Shown here: positions 9,060 to 19,046 of the stretch, piece after piece
Layout of the letters: every line of letters starts with the position of its first letter
Position numbering within the stretch: position 1 is the stretch's first letter
Assembly (NCBI GenBank): GCA_963826695.1
Contig: CAWGXZ010000002.1
Coordinates: forward strand, 56,344-120,343
Direction of reading: 5' to 3'
Length of the DNA stretch: 64,000 nucleotides
Origin: CAWGXZ01 sp963826695
GTDB taxonomy: Bacteria; Pseudomonadota; Gammaproteobacteria; Burkholderiales; Burkholderiaceae_C
Notes under the pieces: generated by a model
The model's input: the letters and a program-made list of their open reading frames with translations, nothing else
Told to the model about the DNA's origin: nothing
The model's database searches: none
Made by a program: the position numbers and the translations under genes

Positions 9060-9060
<1 letters not shown>
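7630..9060 (-). CDS. murF: UDP-N-acetylmuramoyl-tripeptide--D-alanyl-D-alanine ligase
   Basis: MurF adds the D-Ala-D-Ala dipeptide to the precursor and so completes the cytoplasmic pentapeptide. The protein is 476 aa. It has HSDTRSLQPGDLFVALRGERFDAH in the N-terminal domain (residues 28-51), the P-loop GSNGKTT at 107-113, ELGMNHPGEI in the central domain and LIDDSYNANPDS in the C-terminal domain, all typical of MurF. The ATG overlaps the murE stop by one base (TGATG). A GTG one codon upstream is possible but less likely. A Gly/Ala/Glu-rich stretch near residue 270 looks like a linker insertion. Confidence 0.97.
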
Positions 9061-10561
<1,501 letters not shown>

Positions 10562-10562
<1 letters not shown>

Positions 10563-12364
10563 CAGAAGCTTTCCGCGACCGCGGGCAACTGGTGGGCGAC
10601 GATCTGCGGCGCAACGGCCGTGTCCGGGGCCACCCCCAGGGTGCGCAGCGTCTGCTGCACCACCTCGCTGAACACCGGCGCGGCCACCTCGCCGCCGTAG
10701 TACTTGCCGGCACTCGGCTCGTCGACCATCACCGCGACGACGATGCGCGGGTTGACGATCGGCGCCATGCCGACGAACCAGGCGCGGTACTTCTTGGTCG
10801 AGTAGCCGCTGCCTTCCTGCTTGTAGGCGGTGCCGGTCTTGCCACCGACCGAGTAGCCGGGCGCCTGCGCCTTGGGCGCGGTACCGCCCGGCCCGGTGAC
10901 CATCTGCAGCATCGTGCGGATTTCGGCTGCGGTCGTCGGGGAAATCACGCGCATGCCGGCGGTCGGCTTCGCTGCCTCACCCGGCTCGCCGCGCCGCACC
11001 AGCGAGATCGGCAGCAACTCGCCGTCGTGCGCAAACACGGTGTAGGCGCGCGCCAGCTGGAACAGCGAGGTCGACAGACCGTAGCCATAGGCCATCGTGG
11101 CCTGCTCGATCGGCTTCCAGCTCTTGTAGGGCCGCAGCCGCCCCGTGACGGCGCCCGGGAAATCGAGCTGCGGCTTCTGGCCGAAACCGACCTGGGTGAA
11201 CAGCTCGTGCATCTCGCGCGGCTGCATCTGCATCGCCATCTTGACGGTGCCGACGTTGCTCGACTTCTGGATCACCTGCTGCACCGTCAGCGCGCCCTGG
11301 GGATGCGCGTCGCTGATCGTGGAACGACCAATGGTCAGACGCCCCGGCGCCGTCTGGATCACCGTGCCGGGCCGGACTCGGCCGGTCTCGATCGCCAACG
11401 CCGCGATGAACGGCTTCATCGTCGAGCCGGGCTCGAAGGTGTCGGTCATCGCCCGGTTGCGCAGCTGGTCGCCGCTGAGCTTGCGCCGGTCGTCGGGGAC
11501 GTAGCTCGGGTAATTGGCCAGCGCCAGCACCTCGCCGGTGTGGGTGTCGAGGACGACGACGCTGCCGGCCTTGGCCTTGTTCTGCATCACCGCGTCGCGC
11601 ACCCGCTGGTAGGCGAAGAACTGGATCTTCGAATCGATCGACAGCTCGACGTCCTTGCCATCCGTGGCGGCCGCACTTTCGCCGAGATCCTCGACGACGC
11701 GGCCGAAGCGATCCTTGATGACGCGCTGCGAGCCGGTGCTGCCGGCAAGCTCGCGCTGAAAGGCGAACTCGATGCCTTCCTGGCCACGGTCTTCGACATT
11801 GGTGAAGCCGACGATGTGCGCCGCAGCCTCGCCCTCGGGGTACTTGCGCTTGTACTCGCGCACCTGGTGCACGCCGTTCAGATTCAGCTCGATCACCTGA
11901 CGCGCGAGGTTGTCGTCGGCCTGCCGGCGCAGCCAGACGAAGTTCGGGCTCTCGGCCAGTTTGGCGTCGAGCTGCCCGCCCGTCATGCCGAGCAGCCGCG
12001 CCAACTGCGCCCGTGCCTTGGCGTCGGCGTTGAACTCCTTCGGGATCGCCCACAGCGACGGCGACGGCACGCTGGCGGCGAGCAGGATGCCGTTGCGGTC
12101 GGTGATGCGCCCCCGATTGGCCGGCAGTTCGAGCGTGCGGGCATAGCGAACCTCGCCCTGGCGCACGAAGAACTCGCTGCCGATCACCTGGACATAGAGC
12201 GCGCGACCCACCAGCACGGCCGAGCCGATACCGAACAGCGCCACCAGAAACTTCGATCGCCACGGCGGGGTGCGCGAAGCCAGCAGCGGGCTGATCGAAT
12301 AGTTGACGCTGCGGATCGCGGCGGGTGGTCGCGAACCGGGGCGGCGCTTGATGGGTGAATTCAT
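10562..12364 (-). CDS. ftsI: Peptidoglycan D,D-transpeptidase FtsI (PBP3)
   Basis: This 600-aa class B penicillin-binding protein cross-links septal peptidoglycan. A short basic cytoplasmic tail precedes one membrane anchor at about residues 38-56. The non-catalytic pedestal follows (RGRITDRNGILLA at 84-96). The transpeptidase domain shows the active-site STMK at 314-317, the SSN motif at 368-370 and KTGT at 509-512. The first Met gives a normal N-terminus with the anchor near residue 40. It lies 25 bp downstream of ftsL and is the partner of FtsW. Confidence 0.97.
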
Positions 12365-12389
12365 GGAGACCTCGCAGGAGCCGGCCGGA

Positions 12390-12728
12390 TCACGGCTTCG
12401 GGGGCACGGGCCGCCGGCCGGCGCCGGGGGCGGACGCAGCGGGAACGACCAGCCCGGTGAGATCCTGGGCGGCGTCGACGTAATGGGTGACCGCAGGCGT
12501 TGCGGTTCGCATGCCGAGTTTTTCGCGGGCAGTTCGCTCGACGCGCAGCGGCGTCGCCTCGGCCTGGCGGTCGGCCTTGAGCCGCTCGAAGTCGACGTCG
12601 AGGCGGCGCTCCTCGACCTGGGCGCGGTGCAGCTCGGTGGTCAAGCGCCGGGATTCGTAGCTGACGCGAACCAGATAGACGCTGCTGGCGATCAGTGCCA
12701 GCAGCAGCAGGACATTGAAGCGCGTCAT
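12390..12728 (-). CDS. ftsL: Cell division protein FtsL
   Basis: This is a small bitopic membrane protein of 112 aa. One transmembrane helix (FNVLLLLALIASSVYLVRV) lies right at the N-terminus. A heptad-rich segment follows (about residues 27-65), suited to the coiled coil that FtsL forms with FtsB in the divisome. It ends in a Pro/Ala-rich tail. Sequence identity in this family is low; the call rests on size, topology and position between rsmH and ftsI. The start overlaps the rsmH stop by 4 bp. Confidence 0.9.
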   Translation of the reverse strand: MTRFNVLLLLALIASSVYLVRVSYESRRLTTELHRAQVEERRLDVDFERLKADRQAEATPLRVERTAREKLGMRTATPAVTHYVDAAQDLTGLVVPAASAPGAGRRPVPPKP

Positions 12729-13672
12729 GCCGCCAGCTCCGCGGTGCTGCGCTCGGCCACACGCATGATCGCCGAGCGCGCGCGCGGGTTCGCCTGGATT
12801 TCGGCCGGTGTCGGGCGGACGCGGCCGAGCGACAGCAGCCGCAGCGGCGCCGGCTCGGCAAAGGGCGCGCGCCGGTCGAAGACGTTCTTGCTTTCGCGGC
12901 CGATAAAGGTCTTGACGATCCGGTCCTCGAGCGAATGGAAGCTGATCACCACCAGCCGCCCGCCTGGCGCCAGACGCCGCAGCGCGGCCTCGAGGCCGCG
13001 TTCTAGCTCCTCGAGTTCGGCATTGACGAAAATCCGAAGAGCTTGAAATGTGCGCGTGGCGGGGTCCTGGCCCGGCTCGCGGGTCCGGACCGCGCGAGCC
13101 ACGACTTGCGACAACTCAGCCGTGGTTCGCACTGGAAACCCGTCCTCGCGCCGAGCAACAAGCGCCTTTGCAACCTGTAGAGCAAACCGTTCTTCCCCAT
13201 AGTCGCGTATCACCTCGGCAATGTGGCGCTCGTCGGCCCGCGCCAGAAAATCCGCCGCGCTCTCGCCGCGGGTGGTGTCCATCCGCATGTCGAGCGGGCC
13301 GTCGAAGCGGAAGCTGAAGCCCCGCGCCGGATCGTCGATCTGCGGCGACGAGACGCCGAGATCGAGCAGGACGCCGTTGACGCGCTCGATTCCGAGCGAA
13401 TCGAGCAAACCGATCAGCTCGCCGAAGCGGGCGTGGTGGATCGAAAAGCGGGGGTCTCCAGCCGCCATGCTGCCGGCAGCGGAGACCGCCTGCGGATCGC
13501 GGTCGATGGCGACGAGCTGCGCCTGCTCGCCGAGCCGCTGCAACAGGCGCTGCGAATGGCCGCCACGGCCGAAGGTGCCGTCGACGTAGGTGCCCTGTTC
13601 GTCGGTGACGAGCGCGTCCACCGCCTCTTCGAGGAGAACGGTGGTGTGGGCAAAGTCGGACGCAAGGCTCAA
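12725..13672 (-). CDS. rsmH: 16S rRNA (cytosine1402-N4)-methyltransferase
   Basis: RsmH (formerly MraW) methylates N4 of C1402 in 16S rRNA using S-adenosylmethionine. The protein is 315 aa. HTTVLLEEAVDAL is followed by the SAM-binding DGTFGRGGHS at residues 32-41, then DLGVSSPQIDDPARGFSF and the C-terminal VISFHSLEDRIVKTF, all family hallmarks. It begins 7 bp after the mraZ stop. A patch around 13,020-13,200 has lower GC and less biased codons than its surroundings but stays in frame and well conserved. Confidence 0.97.
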   Translation of the reverse strand: MSLASDFAHTTVLLEEAVDALVTDEQGTYVDGTFGRGGHSQRLLQRLGEQAQLVAIDRDPQAVSAAGSMAAGDPRFSIHHARFGELIGLLDSLGIERVNGVLLDLGVSSPQIDDPARGFSFRFDGPLDMRMDTTRGESAADFLARADERHIAEVIRDYGEERFALQVAKALVARREDGFPVRTTAELSQVVARAVRTREPGQDPATRTFQALRIFVNAELEELERGLEAALRRLAPGGRLVVISFHSLEDRIVKTFIGRESKNVFDRRAPFAEPAPLRLLSLGRVRPTPAEIQANPRARSAIMRVAERSTAELAA

Positions 13673-13679
13673 GGTGGGC

Positions 13680-14123
13680 TTAGAAACTGAAGTCCTTGAT
13701 GGCGTCGGGCATCTCGGATTGAAGGACCTGCGACTCGTGCTCGGCGTACCGGGCCGCGTCCCAGAGTTCGAAGTGGCTGCCCATGCCGAGAAGCAGCACC
13801 TCGCGGGTCAGGCCTGCGGCGGCGCGCAGCTCGGGCGAAATCAGCAGCCGGGAGGCGCCGTCGAGCTCGGCGTCCATCGCATTGCCGAGGAAGATGCGCT
13901 TCCAGCCGCTGGCCGACATCGGCAAGGCGGCAATGCGGTCGCGGAAGTTCACCCAGGCGGGACGGGGGAAGATCATCAGGGCGCCTTCAGGGTGCTTGGT
14001 CAAGGTCAGCTGAGCGACGCCCATGGCAACGAGCACCTCGCGATGACGCGCCGGCATGACGATTCGCCCTTTTGCGTCGAGCGTCAGCGCCGAAGCCCCC
14101 TGAAAGACAAAATCCGCCACCAT
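13680..14123 (-). CDS. mraZ: Transcriptional regulator MraZ
   Basis: MraZ is a DNA-binding AbrB-fold protein with two tandem SpoVT/AbrB-like halves. It represses the dcw promoter in enterobacteria. The product is 147 aa and contains both DxxxR signatures, DAKGR in the first half and DGASR in the second. Homology starts at FQGASALTLD, seven codons after the chosen ATG (MVADFV). A TTG three codons upstream is the only other candidate start. The gene opens the cluster; the putative promoter and GTGG repeats lie directly over and before its start. Confidence 0.95.
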   Translation of the reverse strand: MVADFVFQGASALTLDAKGRIVMPARHREVLVAMGVAQLTLTKHPEGALMIFPRPAWVNFRDRIAALPMSASGWKRIFLGNAMDAELDGASRLLISPELRAAAGLTREVLLLGMGSHFELWDAARYAEHESQVLQSEMPDAIKDFSF

Positions 14124-14178
14124 CTTCCACAAATATCCACCGGACTGGACTGTAGCCGATGAGGGGCCCGCCGGGCAA
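14117..14178 (-). promoter_or_regulatory. dcw promoter with a candidate MraZ operator
   Basis: On the minus strand TTGCCC (14178-14173) and TACAGT (14154-14149) are separated by 18 bp and could be -35 and -10 boxes. Immediately downstream, GTGG occurs three times at exact 10-bp spacing (14140-14137, 14130-14127, 14120-14117), giving GTGGA-N5-GTGGA-N5-GTGGC. MraZ of enterobacteria binds TGGGN repeats spaced by 5 bp, so arrangement and place fit. The fourth base is A or C here instead of G. The predicted leader is under 25 nt and the operator overlaps the mraZ start codon. Confidence 0.55.
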
Positions 14179-14407
14179 CGGGATTGGCGGAAAAATTCCC
14201 TGGAATCAAATACTTAGAGGCGGGTTGGCGCTCTCCTCTAGCGCCGTTTTCCATACAAAACAAAGACTTGAGGAAATCACTGCATGTGGGAAATGAAGAT
14301 GGCGCCGCGGCGCGCCGGCCCGGAGGCGATGGCACGCATCGTGCGATGACCTTTTTTCGTGCATCGCGTCCGGTGCGCTCGTTCCCCCTCCGGCATCCCT
14401 TTTCCTC

Positions 14408-15970
14408 ATGACAATTCGCCTCTCGCTGCCTGCACTTTTGCTTGCCGCCGCTTCCTTTGCGCCCGCCATGCCCGCCCACGCCGCCCGGCCCTTCGTGCTC
14501 GAGGAAGCCACCGTCGACAGCATCCATGCCGCCTACCGCAGCGGCTCGCTCACGGCGGTCGACCTGGTCAAGGCGTACCTCGCCCGCATCGAGGCCTATG
14601 ACCAGCAAGGCCCCGCACTGCGCGCGATGCTGACGCTGAATCCCGAGGCGCTGCAGTTGGCCGCCCGGCTCGACGCCGAGTACAAGGCCCGAAAGGGCAA
14701 GGTCGGTCCCCTGCACGGCATCCCGCTGGTGCTCAAGGACAACTTCAACACCCGCGACATGCCGACCAGCGGCGGCAACGTCGCCATGCGGACCTCGCAG
14801 CCATCGGCCGATGCGTTCACCGTCGAGCGCATGCGCAAGGCGGGGGCCATCATCCTCGGCAAGACCAACCTGCAGGAATTCGCCCGCGGCGGCGTTTCGA
14901 TCAGCAGCCTGGGCGGCCAGGTCCTCAACCCCTACGACCTGACGCGCACCCCCGGCGGCTCGAGCGGCGGCACCGGCGCTGCACTGGCGGCGAATTTCGC
15001 CGTGCTCGGCACCGGCAGCGACACCGGCCAGTCGATCCGCTCGCCGGCTTCTGCCCTCAGCCTGGTCGGCGTTCGACCGACCCGAGGGCTGGTGAGTCGC
15101 GGCGGTGTCATGCCCAACAGCTTCACCCAGGACGAGGTCGGGCCGATCACGCGCACGGTGAAGGACGCGGCACGGCTGCTCGACGTGATGGCCGGCTACG
15201 ACCCGCAGGATCCCGTCACCGCCCTGGGTGTGGGCAAGGCGCCCGTCAGTTACGTCGCCGCATTGCGCGCCGACGCGCTGAAGGGCGCGCGCATCGGCAT
15301 GATGCAGAACCTGTACGGCAGGGAGCCGCGCCACGCCGAGGTGAACCGGGTGCTCGACGAGGTGGCGCGCACCTTCGAGGCGCGCGGCGCCACGGTGGTG
15401 CGGTTCGACGTTCCCGGGTACGACAAGCTCGCCGCCGCCGTCGCCACCGACCGCTTCGAGGCGCGTGCCGCCTTCGACAAGTATTTCGTCGAACTCGGTG
15501 CCAACGCGCCGGTGACAAGCTTCCGCCAGCTGGTCGACGGCAAGACCGCGTCGCCCGACATCCAGAAGACGATGGAAGCCGAGATCGCCATCGACGACGG
15601 CATGAACAGCGCGCCGTACCGCGAACGCATGGTCAACCGCGAAAAGCTGCGCGTGCTCGTGGCGGCGCAGCTGGCCAACCACCGGCTCGACGCGATCCTC
15701 TACCCGCTTCAGCGCATCCTGGTCGCTCCAGTCGGGCAGCCCGACCAGCCCGAACGCAACGGCGTGTTGTCGAACGGCACCGGCTTTCCTGCCGTGACCT
15801 TCCCCGGCGGCTTTTCAGCGCCCACCGCAACCGCACCGCTCGGCGTTCCGGTCGGTGCCGAACTGCTCGGGCCGGATTTTTCAGAGGCCAGGCTGCTGTC
15901 GCTGGCGTACGCCTACGAGCAGGCCGCCCGGCCGCGCAAGCCGCCGCTGAGCACGCCGCCGCTGCGCTGA
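14408..15970 (+). CDS. Secreted amidase-signature hydrolase
   Basis: This 520-aa member of the amidase signature family has a clear signal peptide (basic start, hydrophobic core, cleavage near APAMPAHA, residue 26), so it acts in the periplasm or outside. The Ser-cisSer-Lys machinery is visible: lysine in PLVLKDNF (K110), the TPGGSSGG glycine-serine loop at 182-188, and the nucleophile region GSDTGQSIRSP around S209. Such enzymes hydrolyse C-N bonds of varied amides; the substrate cannot be read from sequence. It is divergent from mraZ across a 284-bp spacer. Its closest relations are probably the secreted amidases often annotated as Asp-tRNA amidotransferase subunit A-like, but there is no GatB/GatC here. 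Confidence 0.88.
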   Translation: MTIRLSLPALLLAAASFAPAMPAHAARPFVLEEATVDSIHAAYRSGSLTAVDLVKAYLARIEAYDQQGPALRAMLTLNPEALQLAARLDAEYKARKGKVGPLHGIPLVLKDNFNTRDMPTSGGNVAMRTSQPSADAFTVERMRKAGAIILGKTNLQEFARGGVSISSLGGQVLNPYDLTRTPGGSSGGTGAALAANFAVLGTGSDTGQSIRSPASALSLVGVRPTRGLVSRGGVMPNSFTQDEVGPITRTVKDAARLLDVMAGYDPQDPVTALGVGKAPVSYVAALRADALKGARIGMMQNLYGREPRHAEVNRVLDEVARTFEARGATVVRFDVPGYDKLAAAVATDRFEARAAFDKYFVELGANAPVTSFRQLVDGKTASPDIQKTMEAEIAIDDGMNSAPYRERMVNREKLRVLVAAQLANHRLDAILYPLQRILVAPVGQPDQPERNGVLSNGTGFPAVTFPGGFSAPTATAPLGVPVGAELLGPDFSEARLLSLAYAYEQAARPRKPPLSTPPLR

Positions 15971-16050
15971 GCGCGCCGCGGACGGCAACGCAGCCGGCCG
16001 GCGCGGAAACCCTGCGCGCACGCCTGCTGCAGATTCGGCGCCGCGGATGG

Positions 16051-16623
16051 CTACAGCGGCGAGACGCCGATCAGCCAGCGGTGCAGCCCGGCGATGAACA
16101 CGCCATAGAGCGCCAGCCCGCCGACCAGCGCCAGGGCATCGTTGCGCACGCCCCCTGTCGACGGCACCGCAGCCGACGGCGCGCCACGCCGCTTCACCGC
16201 GATGCGGTCGAGCACGGCCCAGGCAAGGAAGCCGCCGAACAGCAGCACGTCGGCGGCGCTGCCGTTGGCGAGCAGGTGCGCCAGCGCCCACAGCTTGGTC
16301 GCCAGCAGCATCGGGTGGCGCGCTGCCGCGGCAAGGCGCCCTGGCAGGTACGTGGCCAGCAGCAGCGGGAAGACCGGCAGCATCAGCAGCAGTGCCAGGT
16401 GGCGCATGCCCGCAGGCGGCGTGTAGAGGATCAGCGGCGCCTGGCGTGCGGCCGCATAGCCGTAGACGATCAGCGCCAGCCCGGCCGCGGCAACCAGCGC
16501 GTACGAACCCTTCCAGACACCCTCGCCCGCGCGGGCGATCACCCGGCTGCGCCAGCCGTCGGCGACGATGCGCGCCGAATGCACGCCGAGGAAAAGGATC
16601 AGTCCGACGATCAGCAGGGTCAT
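16051..16623 (-). CDS. NnrU-family membrane protein
   Basis: This 190-aa protein has about five to six hydrophobic helices and starts MTLLIVGLILFLGVHSARI, the characteristic NnrU opening (an H-S/P after the first helix). Other family features are YGYAAARQAP, TPPAGMRHLALLLM and RHPMLLATKLWALAHLLANG. NnrU proteins were named from a nitric-oxide-related locus and resemble the membrane methyltransferase fold, but their biochemical role is not established. No denitrification genes are visible nearby. It lies 40 bp downstream of the MFS exporter on the same strand and may be cotranscribed. Confidence 0.85.
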   Translation of the reverse strand: MTLLIVGLILFLGVHSARIVADGWRSRVIARAGEGVWKGSYALVAAAGLALIVYGYAAARQAPLILYTPPAGMRHLALLLMLPVFPLLLATYLPGRLAAAARHPMLLATKLWALAHLLANGSAADVLLFGGFLAWAVLDRIAVKRRGAPSAAVPSTGGVRNDALALVGGLALYGVFIAGLHRWLIGVSPL

Positions 16624-16663
16624 GGAATTTCTCGCATAAGGAGTCGATTAGGGGGCGGGACGA

Positions 16664-17869
16664 TCAGCCGATCCGCCGCTTGACCGACAGCCAGGCGACG
16701 CCGCCGATCGACAGCATGGCCAGCGAAGCACCCGCCAGCGCGACGGTCGAGTGCATGACCAGCGGCGCGACCACGCCCGCAACCAGGCCGTTGGCGGCGC
16801 TGCCGATGAACGCCTGCATCGAGGATGCCATGCCGCGCCGCTCGGGCACCAGGTCGAGCACCAGCAAGGTGACCACCGGCACCATCTGCGCCCAGCCGAA
16901 GGCAAAGATCGCGATCGGCCACAGCGCCCACCACGGCTGCGCAACGAACAGCAGGTTGAGCACCAGGTTGAGCAGCGACACACCGAGCATGATGAGGAAG
17001 CCGAGCCGGATTTGCCGCTTCGGCGGCATCCGCCCGGCGAGCCGTCCGCTCAGCCACGCGCCCCCCATGATCCCGCTGATGGTCAGGACGAAGAACCAGA
17101 AGAAGCGTTGCGGCGGCAGGCCCAGCAACTCACCGAGGAACACCGGCGCCGACAGCACATAGAGGAACATGCCGTTGAACGGAATGCCGCTGGCCAGTGC
17201 AAGCAGCAGGAACCGGGAACTCGATCCGAGCGCGCGGTAACCGCGCAGCAGGTGGCGCACGTTGAACGGCTGGCGCTGCGAAACATGCAGCGTTTCGGGC
17301 AGCAGTCGGAGGTTCGCTGCGAACAGCAACGCACCGACGGCGGTCAGGAACCAGAAAATCGAGTGCCAGTCGGCATGCACGAAGAGGAAGCCGCCGACCA
17401 TCGGCGCGACGGCCGGCGCCACGCCGAAATAGATCGTCACCTGCGACATCACCCGCTGGGCGTCGGCCGGCGCGTACATGTCGCGGATGACCGCCCGGGA
17501 AACGACGATGCCGGCGCCCGCGGACATGCCCTGCACCGCGCGCCAGAAAACCAGCACCCCGATGTGATCGGCCAGCGCGCACCCCGCCGACGCCAGCGTG
17601 AACAGCGCCACACCCCACAGCACCACCGGACGGCGGCCGAAGCTGTCGGCAAGCGCACCGTGGAACAGGTTCATCACCGCGAAGCCGAACAGGTACGCCG
17701 AGAGCGTCTGCTGCATCTCGACCGGTGTTGCGCCGATCGACTTCGCGATGCCGGTGAACGCCGGCAGGTAGGTGTCGATCGAGAACGGCCCGAGCATGCC
17801 CAGGCAGGCCAGCAGCACCGCGAGCGCCCAGCGCGGGCCGCGCCAGAGGGTGGCGGCGTCGGGGTTCAA
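16664..17869 (-). CDS. Bcr/CflA-family multidrug efflux MFS transporter
   Basis: This 401-aa inner-membrane protein has twelve predicted helices and the Bcr/CflA (DHA1) opening FSIDTYLPAF. The loop 2-3 motif ADSFGRRPVVLWG is at about residues 74-86, and ALADHIGVLVFWRAVQGMSAG follows. Relatives extrude drugs such as bicyclomycin or chloramphenicol using the proton gradient; this one's substrate is unknown. The first ATG gives a normal N-terminus. It is followed by the NnrU gene and preceded by the PIN-domain gene (45 bp away), all on the minus strand. Confidence 0.9.
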   Translation of the reverse strand: MNPDAATLWRGPRWALAVLLACLGMLGPFSIDTYLPAFTGIAKSIGATPVEMQQTLSAYLFGFAVMNLFHGALADSFGRRPVVLWGVALFTLASAGCALADHIGVLVFWRAVQGMSAGAGIVVSRAVIRDMYAPADAQRVMSQVTIYFGVAPAVAPMVGGFLFVHADWHSIFWFLTAVGALLFAANLRLLPETLHVSQRQPFNVRHLLRGYRALGSSSRFLLLALASGIPFNGMFLYVLSAPVFLGELLGLPPQRFFWFFVLTISGIMGGAWLSGRLAGRMPPKRQIRLGFLIMLGVSLLNLVLNLLFVAQPWWALWPIAIFAFGWAQMVPVVTLLVLDLVPERRGMASSMQAFIGSAANGLVAGVVAPLVMHSTVALAGASLAMLSIGGVAWLSVKRRIG

Positions 17870-17914
17870 GGGCGGATCACGCCAGCGAAAGCGAAGACTG
17901 CAGACACGCCACGA

Positions 17915-18322
17915 TCAAGCGGCGACGAGACCGACCCCGCACGCCAACGCTGCGTCGCGGAGGGCTGCATCGACGGTCGCTACCGGAATTTGCAGGCGCA
18001 AGGCGAGCTCGAGGTATGCCGCATCGTAGGTCGTCAGACCGAACCGCAATGCCAGCGCCAGCAACTGACTCGGTAGTACCGGTTCGCGGTCTACGGAGAT
18101 CGGCAACATGCCGATATGGCTGATCACGGCCTGCGCGGCCTGCGCCGTCATACGCTGCCGCACACAGGCGGCACGCAACACATTGGTCAACTCCAATTCC
18201 CACAGCGGCGGCACGAGCGCCTGGTCGCTTTCGAGGCGCTGGGCTATCGCGTCGCCATAGGGCGTGGCCTGGCTTTCCAGAAACCAGCCGCTGACCACCG
18301 AGTTGTCCAAAACGAAAGGCAT
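17915..18322 (-). CDS. PIN-domain toxin (VapC-like ribonuclease)
   Basis: This 135-aa single PIN domain has acidic metal-binding residues in VLDNSV (D6), PLWELELTN, TTYDAAYLELA and VATVDAALR, consistent with a Mg-dependent RNase. In VapC-type systems such a protein cleaves tRNA or rRNA when freed from its antitoxin. The ATG at 18322 is preferred over a TTG at 18334 that would overlap the antitoxin stop (TTGA). The upstream 84-aa Phd-like gene completes the pair. The usual VapB partner is replaced by a Phd/YefM-type antitoxin, a common mix. Confidence 0.88.
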   Translation of the reverse strand: MPFVLDNSVVSGWFLESQATPYGDAIAQRLESDQALVPPLWELELTNVLRAACVRQRMTAQAAQAVISHIGMLPISVDREPVLPSQLLALALRFGLTTYDAAYLELALRLQIPVATVDAALRDAALACGVGLVAA

Positions 18323-18330
18323 GTGTCGGA

Positions 18331-18585
18331 TCAATCGCGGCCGTCGGCGGCAATGGCCTTGAGATCGCCGTCGAGACGCACGCCCTGACGCGCCGCATTG
18401 AGCAATGCAAACGCTTGGGCAACGACCTCACGCTGTCCTGTGAGCGAGGGGTTCGTCGGAGTTGCCGCCACCAGCCGGGCGACCGGCAAGCCACGCCGCG
18501 TGATGGTCACCACTTCACCCTGCTCGACTGCCGTCAGCAGCTCGGACAGGCGCGTTTTGGCTTCATAGACAGCGACGGCGTGCAT
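18331..18585 (-). CDS. Phd/YefM-family antitoxin
   Basis: This 84-aa protein starts MHAVAVYEAKTRLSELLTAV and continues EQGEVVTITRRGLPVARLV. That is the Phd/YefM fold: a short helix-strand DNA-binding N-terminus, then a C-terminal tail that wraps the toxin. It should neutralise the PIN toxin encoded 8 bp downstream and repress their shared promoter. A GAAGG ribosome site sits 7 bp before the ATG. A perfect 14-bp palindrome 20 bp upstream is a good candidate operator. Confidence 0.88.
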   Translation of the reverse strand: MHAVAVYEAKTRLSELLTAVEQGEVVTITRRGLPVARLVAATPTNPSLTGQREVVAQAFALLNAARQGVRLDGDLKAIAADGRD

Positions 18586-18604
18586 GATTAGCCTTCAGCT
18601 TAGG

Positions 18605-18618
18605 GATGGTTAACCATC
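18605..18618. promoter_or_regulatory. Perfect palindrome, candidate operator of the Phd/PIN pair
   Basis: GATGGTTAACCATC is its own reverse complement and lies 20-33 bp upstream of the antitoxin ATG, where Phd-type antitoxins bind their own promoters. It stands out because this AT-richer patch separates the TA pair from rnpB. Confidence 0.6.
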
Positions 18619-18655
18619 TTAAACGCTCAGCGCGATTTCCGGTCTGCATCCATGA

Positions 18656-19040
18656 AGTGAAGCAAGCCGATAGGCCGGATTCTGTGCGGCGGCTCCGCTA
18701 GGCATCGCCGCCGTGACCGCCATTCATCTGGGCCGTGCATCGCTGCGACGGCTCGGTGCTACCTACCCGCCTGCGACCGTCGGGCCGACGGTTGCGGCGC
18801 CATGGCGAACCACGGCACCGCCTGCAGGCCTATTTGGTATTGCTGCGCGTAGAGATTGCCCGTTTCACCCGGGGCGGGTTGCGGACTGCAGCCCGCAACC
18901 CGCCCCGACTCGTCTCTGTTGCTCTGATCCGCACCTCGCGGTGGACAGCCGTTGGCTGCTACGCTGCCCTGTGCAGTCCGGACCTTCCTCCAGTGCGCCC
19001 TTTCGGGCCTTGCACCAGCGGCGGTCTGGCTTGCTTCACG
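18656..19040 (-). ncRNA. rnpB: RNase P RNA, bacterial class A
   Basis: RNase P RNA trims the 5' leader of tRNA precursors. Read on the minus strand, the transcript starts GUGAAGCAAGCCAGACCGCC and ends near GGCCUAUCGGCUUGCUUCAC, so its ends pair as helix P1. Universal core elements are present: GGAGGAAGGUCCGGACU followed by CACAGGGCAGCGUAGC, GCAACAGAGACGAG, the CCCGGGUGAAACGGGCAA region, and ACAGAAUCCGGCCUAUCGG near the 3' end. Length of about 385 nt fits class A. No protein should be called in this stretch although several frames are open. It lies between the TA pair and the NYN gene. Confidence 0.96.
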
Positions 19041-19046
19041 CGACCA

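Noticed and set aside
13020..13200. Lower-GC patch in rsmH as a foreign insertion
   Set aside because: The frame, length and conserved methyltransferase sequence continue through the patch; at most it is local recombination.
18322..18334. TTG start for the PIN toxin overlapping the antitoxin stop
   Set aside because: An ATG four codons later begins directly before the conserved PIN strand and is the more usual start, though the TTG cannot be excluded.
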